A stretch of DNA of 64,000 nt, taken from NCBI RefSeq assembly GCF_020509005.1, contig NC_063015.1, positions 1,798,001 through 1,862,000 of the forward strand, given 5' to 3'. A program made the translations under genes and the position numbers. Position 1 is the first letter of the stretch. Each line of letters opens with the position of its first letter. This document shows, piece after piece, positions 55,455-64,000 of this stretch. Under the pieces are notes generated by a model. The model was not told where the DNA came from. It saw only the letters and a program-made list of their open reading frames with translations, and made no database searches. The stretch is from Fulvia fulva (Eukaryota; Ascomycota; Dothideomycetes; Mycosphaerellales; Mycosphaerellaceae).

Positions 55455-57587
55455 TTAAGGTGAGCTTCTTACCCACTCAAGCCATACGCCCAAGTCGTTG
55501 CAGCCAGAAAGTCCATGCGCAAGCTTCTGGGCCTTTTGGGACGAAGAAGTACCATCTTCAACGATCGCTTCATCCTCGTCGCCAATCGTGACCATGACAT
55601 CTGCGTTTGGCTGAATCTGGGCAGTGATACTGCGAATGCCGACCACGGCTGGATCAGAGTACGTGAGAGACAAGGTCGGCTGGGGCGAGGTCGTCAGCCC
55701 AATATCCACGGACAATGTCTCGTCTTCGTCGAGGGGCTTTGGCGTGGCCATGATGTCGTCGAGAGGAACATCGTCCAGGCCGGTATCGTTGGCAGCGGCC
55801 GGATGGACGCCACCATTGGCAAAGGCCGCACCATTGGGCTTCGGTGCTGTTGGATTGCTGCCAAAAGCGTTGCGCAGGAGCTCACCAACATGTGCCCATT
55901 GTCGCAGATGTGGAAGCAGCTCAACGAGCTGCCTAGGGTGCGAAAACGGTAGTTTCTCAAGCTTATAGCCCCAGTCTGGCTTCGAGACATCGAGACTGTA
56001 TCGATGTGTGACTTCCGCTTCTTCTCCGCCCTTCATTGTCAGCACATTCTGCTCAGCCTCGATCTCGATACCGTCTCCGGCATAGATCGTTTGAGCGGGA
56101 ATCTCAAGAAGCAACGCGTAGTAATGTAGCATGAAGTCGACTTGTGGTGGCGCCATGCCAAGGTGGGAGAGCATGTTTGTGGCTGTTTGATACGGCACAA
56201 CCAGAGGTGGATCGAGTCTGGCCACAAAGCGAATGTCGGGCAGATGTTGCCCGCCGTCAATGGCCATCGCATCCTCGTGGCCAGTGCCAGATGTCTGTTG
56301 TACGAACGTCGCGGGCGGCTCAAGCCACGGCAACCCCTGGCCTATTCCGGGGTCAGAGAGGGTCAGATCTTCTGGCAGCCAGTCATTCGAGCATCGTAAG
56401 GGTGTGTACATTGCTGCCGACGATCCCTCTGCTTCGATCTGTAGGCTGTAAATGCTGCCGGCTGCGTCGCTCGTGGTCTCGGCACCGTCGATGTCCATAG
56501 CTGATTCCTCACGAGCTATCTCCGTGGACCAGTATTCCAAGGCCAGGCCAAATTTGCCGTGTTCGTGCATTGTAGGTCTTCCACTTCTCTTTCGCAGCAC
56601 TTCGACGTCCGCACTGTGCTCCGATTCGGATGTCTTCCCCTGTTGCTTTGACCGAACCTGCTCTTGCTCGAGCCCATTCAGCTTCCGCAAGCTTCGATAA
56701 AGACCGTTGATCGCTTCGAAGCAACTGATGCCGGCAGACAACTTCTCGATTCTTGCCAGTCGATCGAGATTGGCTGCGAATCGATCCAGGTTGGACTCTA
56801 AAAGTATGCCACTCGGCACGCTAAGGTCTTTGAGGAACAGCTGCCCTGCCGTCTCACGCATCTCCTGCAGAGGTTGACCATCTGTCCCAAAGATGCTGGC
56901 ATCCACAGTCTGGACGACGTGGTCCTTGAGCGTGATGGCCAATGAAGATCTGGCATTGCTCCCGGCCAAGAACAGCTCCCTATTGCCAACGATTCGAGGG
57001 TCTTTGACCGCATCCTCTTTGGCATAGTGGTCGCTGATATTATCGCTGAACCCAACTCTTCTCGCGACGCGCGCAATAGCCTCCTCACTCACTCTCCCCT
57101 TCGTCTTTCCAATGCTCTTCAATACCTTCCTCATCTTCGCGCGTCTCTCCTCATCCTCATTCCTCTTCGATGCTGTCGCAGAGAAGCCCAGCTCGCTCAT
57201 AGTCGGCATCATCGCCGCCGCACCTCCCAGCGACGGCGTCATATTGGCCAATTGCCCGGGCGTCGCAGAGCCCAGATCCACACCAAGACCAGCCAGCGCA
57301 CCCGGTGTTCCAAAGCTCACGCCCTGCCCAGGCGACGAGCCAATGCCCGTCTGGCTCAGACTGGGCACCATCGGTGTGCCGTAGAGAGTCTTACTGCCCT
57401 GCGAGCTCACCGTGGGGTGGTTGGTCGGAGTCTTGCCTGCTTGGTCTTTGCGCGTCGCTGCTGGTGAGGGTACAGATCGAGGCGCGGGCGACGCGAGGCC
57501 CATATGCGAAGGGGTGGTGACATGGCCGGCGGCCTTTTTCGAGGCCGAGCCGGGCTGCTGCAACGTCGAGGGTGTTGGCGTCGACAT
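55455..57587 (-). CDS. med1: Mediator complex subunit 1
   Basis: Single exon, 710 aa from the ATG at 57587 (12 further open codons upstream lack an ATG). Residues ~1-130 are low-complexity Ser/Thr/Pro/Gly. From ~145 comes the Med1 domain: EDEERRAKMRKVLKSIGKTKGRVSEEAIARVARRVGF, then LFLAGSNARSSLAITLKDHVVQTVDA. The domain continues with ARLDPPLVVPYQTATNML, where a site accepting ligand-like contacts lies in other Med1 proteins. The acidic C-terminal third includes DWGYKLEKLPFSHPRQLVELLP and the end LSGCNDLGVWLEWV. Known: Med1 sits in the middle module of Mediator and links activators to RNA polymerase II. Third transcription-machinery gene in the window, though not clustered with the others. 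Confidence 0.88.
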   Translation of the reverse strand: MSTPTPSTLQQPGSASKKAAGHVTTPSHMGLASPAPRSVPSPAATRKDQAGKTPTNHPTVSSQGSKTLYGTPMVPSLSQTGIGSSPGQGVSFGTPGALAGLGVDLGSATPGQLANMTPSLGGAAAMMPTMSELGFSATASKRNEDEERRAKMRKVLKSIGKTKGRVSEEAIARVARRVGFSDNISDHYAKEDAVKDPRIVGNRELFLAGSNARSSLAITLKDHVVQTVDASIFGTDGQPLQEMRETAGQLFLKDLSVPSGILLESNLDRFAANLDRLARIEKLSAGISCFEAINGLYRSLRKLNGLEQEQVRSKQQGKTSESEHSADVEVLRKRSGRPTMHEHGKFGLALEYWSTEIAREESAMDIDGAETTSDAAGSIYSLQIEAEGSSAAMYTPLRCSNDWLPEDLTLSDPGIGQGLPWLEPPATFVQQTSGTGHEDAMAIDGGQHLPDIRFVARLDPPLVVPYQTATNMLSHLGMAPPQVDFMLHYYALLLEIPAQTIYAGDGIEIEAEQNVLTMKGGEEAEVTHRYSLDVSKPDWGYKLEKLPFSHPRQLVELLPHLRQWAHVGELLRNAFGSNPTAPKPNGAAFANGGVHPAAANDTGLDDVPLDDIMATPKPLDEDETLSVDIGLTTSPQPTLSLTYSDPAVVGIRSITAQIQPNADVMVTIGDEDEAIVEDGTSSSQKAQKLAHGLSGCNDLGVWLEWVRSSP

Positions 57588-58015
57588 GGTCGCTATGTCA
57601 ATTTCCTGGTCTATCTGTGTCAACCGCGCAATCAGTGCGCGCAGTAATGGTTATTCAGTTCATGTTGATGTTGAAGGAGAACAAGACGCGCGACTCGAGG
57701 AACGAGAAGTGGGATGATCCACGTGAGCACGTGCCACACAGAACCATTCACAAAACCCGACACATTGAACAAGACGAAGTGAACAGAGTGTGAAGGTAAG
57801 AAAACGCTCATTATGCCTCGCGAGCTAGCTATGAACAAGCTACGAACAACAGTTCCAGTCGACTCGCGCTATCGAGTCCACTGGCTGGCCCGTCCAAGTC
57901 TGGAAGGGTATCTCATCTAATCGCATTCCAAGCTTGATCATACTCGGATTCGTTGTTGTTTCGACGTTGCTGGTTGGGAGGTATCGGTGTGATGTACATT
58001 GAAGTCGTGAATCGT
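57588..58015. other. Intergenic region between med1 and glutamine synthetase
   Basis: 428 bp with the med1 promoter on the left and the 3' flank of the glutamine synthetase gene on the right. No gene seen. Confidence 0.5.
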
Positions 58016-59595
58016 TTATGGTTTGGCCACAGGGACCACCATCTCGAGCTCTTGCTGCTCGGCCTGAGCCGCGCTGAAGACATCCGCGCCCTTGACCTTG
58101 CCACATATCGACTCGACAATCATGCCAGTGACTTGGTATGGGTCGGCGTTGGAAGCTGGTCGGCGGTCCTCGAAGTAGCCCTTACCCTCCTCTGCGCAAG
58201 CACGGTTGACACGGACAGATGAGCCACGGTTGGCAATGCCCCAGGTGAACTTGTCGTATGAAGCGGTCTCGTGTGCACCAGTCATGCGGGACTCGTTGCC
58301 CTCGCCGTAGATCTTCATGTGCTCCTTGTGGCGAGCCGCGAGCTTCTCCATGGCCGCCTCGATGTGCTTCATGCCGCCGTCCTCACGCATCTCCTTGGTG
58401 GAGACGTTGGTGTGAAGACCGGCACCGTTCCAGTCACCGGGGATTGGCTTAGGCGCAAATGTGATCTTGGCGCCGAACTCCTCAGCGACGCGGTGAAGCA
58501 GGAAGCGGGACATCCAAAGCTCGTCACCGACTGTGGAATCATGTTAGCTTCATTCTACTGAGCCCGCAATCTCTTCCCACTTACGGGTAATACCCTCGCA
58601 TGGACCAACTTGGTATTCCCACTGAGCGGGCATGACCTCAGCGTTGGTACCGGAGATGTTGATGCCAGCGTACATGCAAGCCTTGTAATGCGCCTCAACG
58701 ATGTCTCTGCAGAAGACCTTGCCAGCACCAACACCGCAGTAGTATGGTCCTTGTGGGGCTGGGAAACCGTTGCGAGGCCATCCGTATGGCCAGCCAGTGT
58801 GGTCGAGGAGGGTGTACTCTTGCTCCAGGCCGAACCAGAACTCGTGCTTTGCGTGCTCCTTCATCACTACTGCGGCATCGTGGCGGAAGTTGTATGCGTT
58901 TGGCTTGCCGTCCGACATGTACGTCGCGCACATGACGAGGATGTTGTCACCGAGTCTGAATGGATCCGGGTAGAATGCCACTGGGCGGAGGTAGACATCT
59001 GAGTTGTCACCTGGCGCCTGGCCAGTGGAGGAGCCGTCAAAGTTCCATTCTGGCAGTTCGCTCACGTCCTTTGGCTTCGCATCGAGGGTCTGTTGGTTAA
59101 GCGTCAGCCGGTGTCCAAAAATTGGATAGGAGCGCAGCTATTGTTCTCATTGTAGCCAAGTCTGCCTAATGGCAAAGTGCTTGCTGGCAATGACACAGCG
59201 ATTGCGCAAAGCTTCTGTCAACCCGAGCAGTGCCGAGGACTGACAATCGTCAAGCCACTCGGACCCTGATGCTGGTTGCTGCTTCGAAAAGTCGCAAGGT
59301 GACCATGAGGCCGCGTTGCTCCGAAACAACACTGTCGTGAGGAGAAGGAGGAGACTGACCTTGCACTTTGAGCGGACACCGTTGGAGGCATCGATCCAGA
59401 TGTACTCAGCAATGACCTTGCCGCCTTGGTCGAGCTTGAGGTATTTTTGAAGCTGCTCTTTGTTAGGCCCAAATTCCCGTTAAGCAGATTTCGAGTGACT
59501 CACGTTGGCGGTATTCGAGAGGTATGCGCTGTCAGACTGAGGTCGTTGTTAGCTCAGGAAATGGCTGTTGAGTAGCAGTGGTGGTAACTTACCAT
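58016..59595 (-). CDS. glnA: Glutamine synthetase
   Basis: Five coding exons on the minus strand: 59595-59593 (the ATG alone), 59536-59504, 59455-59360, 59089-58585 and 58530-58016, giving 383 aa. Introns are 56, 48, 270 and 54 nt, all GT...AG. The join reads [51 protein letters not shown]. Seen: [34 protein letters not shown] (metal ligands), [43 protein letters not shown] and NRGSSVRV. These are the eukaryotic GSII signatures. It makes glutamine from glutamate, ammonium and ATP in the cytosol and is the main ammonium assimilation step; in fungi it is nitrogen-regulated. The third acceptor could be one of two nearby AGs; CAG keeps the frame. Confidence 0.95.
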
Positions 59596-61190
59596 GATGA
59601 CTGATTGGGGATGTGAGTAAAGCAATGCGGTGGGTCTCTGTATCTGGGGAAGTTCTTTATCTGTAGAACTGTGCTTGGGGGAGTGGTATGACTGATGTCA
59701 AGTGGTGTTGAGAGGTGTCGCGGAGGTAAGAGGGCGCTGTTCTTGTCTTAAACAAATTGCCGGTCGAGCGTGCGCACGGCCGTTCTCGGGGTTGGCAACT
59801 TGGGGTGGCTGAACCCGGGGCGAGATAGAGGCTCCAAGGTAGTTTGCAAGGACGACAGCCGATTTGGTTGTACAGTAGCCGCGCGTAGCGTCCTTGAAGT
59901 AGCAAACAGTGTGAGTGGTTACGCGGTCAAATGGGGATCTGGAAAACCAGGGCTATCTTTGCGGAGTGAAGATCGCAGTCGCGGAGAATCGGGAGGTGTA
60001 TTTGCTTCTTCTTTGTTCAAGTTTGTTGCTACGACATGGAAGTACCCACGGGCTGCAGGGATGATATACATGTATGCGCAAGCAGTCTCTTTGAACGGCT
60101 ACACTCGGTAGACTCTTCCGTGTTTCTTTGTCCAACGCGACTTCCTCGCCTCCACCGGGCAAAGCGAGAATAGCGAGATGGAAGACGCTACTTGCTTAGC
60201 AGCATCTCGAACATGTGTTCTCTGGGAAGTCATGCATTTGTCGCGATAACAATTGGCACGCCCTCACATGCGCCTCAGCTAGAACACACTGTGGACCCAC
60301 GTTATCCCTGCCGTGCATCTTCGACCACACCGTCTGCGCCGCTGCGGCCTTCTCCTGCGATTAGCCGGGACCACCGTGCCAGTGCCACCTTCAGCTGCCA
60401 GGTACCGTGCTACGCGGACTGAATATGCCTCAGTCAAGTTGCCCGCGGCCGCCCAGTGATTTCCTAGCCTCGAGGAGCATCGTCATTCTCGTCTGGGCAC
60501 GCGACAGTACCGGTACATGTGCCTCACCGAAGCTCGATACATGACTGCAACCGTGGTACTTGCGAACGATGTCATGCCTCGACTTCTGCTTTTGCGGCAC
60601 GCGCCACAAACTCTTTCTCCGCAGGGCTGCAAGACGTATGCAGGGCCACCGCTAGCGTCTGATAAGAGCAGCAGAACTATTCTCGTCCAATTGATTTGAC
60701 TAACACGCTCTGCACACGAGCCGAGCATAAGCCATAAGGTAATGTGGCGGTGCTCAGCTAAAAGCGCCCCTCGGCAACTGATCGGCCAACGAATTCTCGT
60801 AGATAGGCCAATGCTGAAGTGGCATGTTGCTAATATCCACTCCGTGCTGCTGACGCCGAGGCTCTGGTCTTACAACAGTTTGATCTCTCGTAACACCACC
60901 ACACCGCCGCTGCGTCGACCTTGTCACCACAGCCAGTGCCTTCCGGACCAACGAACGTAACTTATACGAGCTATCAGCACGCATACGAACTCTCTGCACC
61001 ACAAGTTGAAGCAGGGCACTCGCTGACACCCGGCCCGACCACCCAGCAACCGATCGGATCCCAACACCGAAAGCTGCAGCTCTGCCACTGTTCTGCAACT
61101 CCTACGAAACGAAGCGTCGCCTCATTGTGGGAGCTGACCACTGTCCATACGAGCATGTCGCGGCACGGTCAGTCTGATCACTGCGCCTGA
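59596..61190. other. Long intergenic region upstream of glutamine synthetase
   Basis: About 1.6 kb. It begins with the glutamine synthetase leader and promoter. The frames seen (for example 59770-60111 plus, 60754-61098 minus) have no domains and overlap one another. No RNA gene recognised. Confidence 0.5.
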
Positions 61191-61994
61191 TCACTGCGCC
61201 TGCTTCTTCTGCATTTCATACACCCCCATCATCTTCTTCTGCCTCTCCATCTCCCAATCATAAAAGCCAAAAAACTTCTTCACCGCCTGCACTGGGACTT
61301 GCTCGTTATCATCGGAATTGAGGCCAGCGTACGCTTCCTCTGTGAACTGATCGAGCGGCATGCCCAACTGGCGACCACGACCCTTGAACTCTGGCTGGTG
61401 CTTGTCATCGTGAACCTCCGTCTGGACCGCGGGAGGCAGGAGCTCGATGACTTTGACATTCGAGTTGATCTCTTTCAGCTGCACCCTCATCGCCAATACC
61501 ATATGATGGAGTGCGGCTTTGCTCGCGCAGTAGTTGGGGCAACTCATGATCGGAACAAGAGCCAGACCACTTGTCACATACACCAGAGCTGTTTCCTTGG
61601 GAGCCTGCTTCTGCAGCTGTGGAAGAAGCGCTTTTGTCAAGTGCATATAGGACAGGTAGTTGGTAGTGAATTCTGTCTCCAGCAGGTCAAGGTCGACACC
61701 TTCCGGGTTCTGCCATTGTAGGTGTCTCTGGATCCCGTCATTCAGGAGGACGCAATCCACATCTGGATGCTTGCTGAAGACCTCGACAAATTTCGGGATA
61801 CCCTTCAGGTCCGTGATGTCAAATACCACGGTGTCGACATTGCCTTCATGCTGCTTTGCCAGATCGTCTAGATTCTCCTTACGCCTGCCAGTCGCGACCA
61901 CCGAACTGCCTTCCGCGACAAACTTCTTCGCCAACGCCAATCCAATCCCACTGGTCGCGCCAATGACGAGGACCTTGTTGTATCTGAACGGCAT
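61191..61994 (-). CDS. Short-chain dehydrogenase/reductase (classical SDR)
   Basis: Single exon, 267 aa with an ATG at 61994, typical SDR length. Seen: cofactor-binding GATSGIG (12-18) directly after the first beta strand; Arg37-Arg38 following beta-2, favouring NADP(H); NDG at 85-87 in place of NAG; the helix alpha-4 Asn in FTTNYLS (Asn112); Ser142; and the active-site YCASK (Tyr155, Lys159). All catalytic residues are present. The region after 185 (PPAVQTEVHDDKHQPEFKGR) defines the substrate lobe and resembles bacterial/fungal DltE-type SDRs. The C-terminus is Lys/Gln/Met-rich and charged. Substrate unknown. It stands alone between intergenic regions, divergent from the DHA2 transporter. 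Confidence 0.9.
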   Translation of the reverse strand: MPFRYNKVLVIGATSGIGLALAKKFVAEGSSVVATGRRKENLDDLAKQHEGNVDTVVFDITDLKGIPKFVEVFSKHPDVDCVLLNDGIQRHLQWQNPEGVDLDLLETEFTTNYLSYMHLTKALLPQLQKQAPKETALVYVTSGLALVPIMSCPNYCASKAALHHMVLAMRVQLKEINSNVKVIELLPPAVQTEVHDDKHQPEFKGRGRQLGMPLDQFTEEAYAGLNSDDNEQVPVQAVKKFFGFYDWEMERQKKMMGVYEMQKKQAQ

Positions 61995-62624
61995 GGCTTC
62001 GAGTTGTAGGAGTCAACGCGCTCCGAAGATGCCTCAACGAGAGTCAGAAAGGTAAGATCAACTGGCAACGAATTTGCTTCAACAATAGAAAGAACGCGAT
62101 GTTTGCACTACTTATATCAGTCGGAATCCGACACTCCGTGTACGCCTGGCGTTTGCAGCAAATCGTGATGTCACAGCACTCAGGACCGGCATTCACAGCA
62201 TGGAAGTTGCTATGTCCGTGAACCCGGACCAGGTCGTTCATCTACATCGATTGCAAGGCTCTCAGTAACAACACTTCAAGCTACAGCAACTATATGTTTC
62301 CGCCAAGCTCATGTTGATCATGTGCAGTCGAAGGATCACAGCAATAGCCGCGCCTTCGCACGACGCGGAATCCTTGCCGATAGCAAATGCCGGGGTACGT
62401 GTCTAGTCGCGTTCCAGAAGGGAAACTGATGTGATTCTTTGCTGTTTGCTTGCCGCTCGTTTCGATACTGATCTGCGACTATCAACGCCATCCTCAATCG
62501 TCTAGTTGCAGCGGTAGATTCGGCAGCGACCGAGGTAGGATATGTATCATGGCGTCGTTTTCCAACGTCCTGTCATTCTTTCTTTTGCTTGCGTCTCGAG
62601 ATGAGGTAACACGTCTGTTCAACT
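61995..62624. promoter_or_regulatory. Divergent promoter region, SDR / DHA2 transporter
   Basis: 630 bp between divergent ATGs. Short frames only. Holds both promoters. Confidence 0.5.
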
Positions 62625-64000
62625 ATGGTCTTGGCGCAAGGGACTAGCGAGACGAGTCGTTCGGAGACTCCCAAGGAAGAGGTCAATGGTCTCGAAGACG
62701 GACCACAACGTCTCACAAGCGACCAGAGCCGGACACGGCAAAAGGAAGCACATAATACCACCATCGATATCGAGAAGCACCCAGGCGGCGATATCAAAGG
62801 GCATTCAGACGGCGACATCGAGAAGACGCCAAGCGGCAATGGCGCTCCTCTGGCAACAACACCCACCGAGTCATCACAGCTCCCTCTCTCTAAAGCCCGC
62901 ACAATATCTCTCGTCATAACCCTCACCGGCGCTGCTTTCCTCAACACCCTCTCCGTCCAAGCCTGCGTCATCATCCTGCCCACCATCGGCACCGCCCTGT
63001 CCATCCCACCAGCACGGCAGCAATGGGTCGTCTCCGCCTACTCCTTGACCTTCGGCTGCTTTCTCCTCCTTTGGGGCCGCTCAGCAGATGTTTATGGGAA
63101 GCTGAATATCTTTATCTACGGCTCCGCCTGGGTCTGCCTCGTCACTGTGATATGTCCCTTCATCCCGAATGAGGTTGGGTTCGAGATCTTTCGGGGTTTG
63201 CAGGGACTTGGAGCGGCGGCGAATGTGCCGACTGCGATTGGAATTCTGGGTGTTACGTTCCAGCCGGGCAGGGCGAAGAACTATGCGTTCGCGATGTATT
63301 CGGCCGGGGCACCGATGGGTAGTGTGATCGGGAACATGCTGGGTGGCGTGGTGGGCCAGTATGCCACGTGGAAAGCGGTATTTTGGGTTCTGGCAGGTTT
63401 GGCGGCGGTGATTACGATCGCTGGGCACTTTGTGATCCCTGTTCCGCAGGTGGTACCAAAGGACGCCCAGGTGAAGCACGCGGTAGATTGGCCAGGAGGC
63501 GCAGTCGTTACTGTGGGACTGGTTGTACTGCTGTTCGCTCTGACGGAGGGCAACGTGGTGGGATGGAGCCAGCCTTACATCCCGGTCCTGGTTGTTGTGT
63601 CTGTGCTGCTCGTGGCGGCCTTTGTCTGCTGGCAGATATACCTGGAGAAGCGAACCAGCAAGCGGCCGTTGATGAAGGTGAGCATCTTCGAGAACATGCG
63701 CGTGTCGGCTGCGATGGCGGTAATGGCGTTGTTCTTCGCGGCTTTTAACAACTTCCTGATCTTCGCGACGTACTTCTACCAGGACTACCAGGGCCATGAC
63801 GCGATAGAGACCACCGTACGGTTCATTCCTACAGGTGTCGTGGGAGTGATGACCATCTTCGTATCGTCCCAGATTCTGGCCAGGATCTCGGTCAACTATA
63901 TTTTGATGTTTGGAACGCTCTGTTGCTCGATCTCGTGCTTGTGAGTCATGTCTTCTTGGGAGCCTGCCGATTGACAGAAGCGGTTTGCTAACTTCTACTC
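62625..64000 (+). CDS. MFS transporter, DHA2 family (5' exon only, runs off the window)
   Basis: Exon 1 is 62625-63940 (438 codons plus two bases), followed by a GTGAGT donor at 63941. A branch-like GCTAAC is at 63988-63993; the acceptor and remaining exons lie outside the window. The first ~90 residues are hydrophilic, with a degenerate repeat GGDIKGH/DGDIEK. Membrane part: SLVITLTGAAFLNTLSVQA, then WVVSAYSLTFGCFLLLWGRSADVYG (DHA2 motif A), FRGLQGLGAAANVPTAIGILG, and SAGAPMGSVIGNMLGGVVGQY (motif C). Ten or so helices are visible, fitting a 14-helix DHA2 drug/proton antiporter of the Atr1/Amf1-like group. Substrate unknown. Confidence 0.88.

Noticed and set aside
63081..63797. 238-codon minus-strand ORF opposite the DHA2 transporter
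   Set aside because: His/Arg/Gln-rich antisense of membrane helices; no domain.
1..64000. CRISPR array, prokaryotic operons, phage genes
   Set aside because: The sequence is eukaryotic with spliceosomal introns; no spaced direct-repeat array was seen.
1..64000. Starship-type giant mobile element
   Set aside because: No DUF3435 tyrosine recombinase or cargo-bounding repeats seen; gene content is mostly conserved housekeeping.
49241..64000. Secondary-metabolite gene cluster
   Set aside because: No polyketide synthase, NRPS, terpene cyclase or cluster regulator; housekeeping genes are interleaved.
1..64000. tRNA or rRNA genes
   Set aside because: No cloverleaf with A/B boxes or rRNA-like segment was recognised by eye; a tRNAscan or Infernal run would be needed to exclude them.

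Overview
The window looks like a chromosome segment of a filamentous ascomycete. The evidence is short (46-125 nt) introns with GT...AG ends and CTAAC-like branch points, fungal-type genes such as som1, AP-3 mu and a TPMT-family methyltransferase, and a repeat block carrying the signature of repeat-induced point mutation (RIP). A dothideomycete of the Mycosphaerella type would fit, but that is inference only.

Bases 1 to about 20,385 are a graveyard of transposable elements. CpA and TpG are almost absent, TpA is greatly over-represented, CpG is kept, and no open frame exceeds 80 codons. Read through the TAG/TAA stops, the block resolves into nested elements: a gypsy-like gag/pol relic (1-3004) split by a 5'-truncated minus-strand LINE (425-2172, 15-bp target duplication); a Ty1/copia relic (about 3009-5395); a plus-strand Ty3/gypsy element (5627-19919) that carries a solo LTR in its protease-RT linker (9240-9441, duplication AATAG) and a complete minus-strand gypsy element inside its RT (10057-16515, two 184-bp LTRs, duplication ATCTC); and the end of a pogo/DDE_1-like transposase (to 20467), across which the RIP signal fades.

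From 21 kb the sequence is ordinary gene-dense euchromatin. In order: an IFRD-family protein (-), RNA polymerase III largest subunit (+), an XRCC2-like RecA/Rad51 paralogue (-), Som1 (+), TAF8 (-), AP-3 mu (+), a GATA-like zinc-finger gene broken by three TAG codons (+), a decayed Ulp1-like protease gene (-), two small unknown genes (-), an FHA-domain protein with a C-terminal membrane anchor (+), a doubtful small ORF (-), isocitrate lyase (-), a DHA1 transporter (+), a TPMT-like methyltransferase (-), a second DHA1 transporter (+), Mediator subunit 1 (-), glutamine synthetase (-, five coding exons, the first being only the ATG), a short-chain dehydrogenase (-) and the first exon of a DHA2 transporter running off the right end (+).

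The genes do not form one pathway. Most are housekeeping: transcription (RPC1, TAF8, Med1), repair, vesicle traffic (AP-3), mitochondrial protein export (Som1), the glyoxylate cycle and ammonium assimilation. The last 15 kb is richer in accessory functions (three MFS transporters, a methyltransferase, an SDR), but no secondary-metabolite backbone enzyme is visible. I found no convincing novel defence-like or otherwise new system. The most notable items are the extreme and readable RIP record, the zinc-finger gene whose three stops are all TAG, and the fragmented Ulp1-like gene. Many apparent upstream starts are GTG or TTG, so ATG starts were chosen instead.
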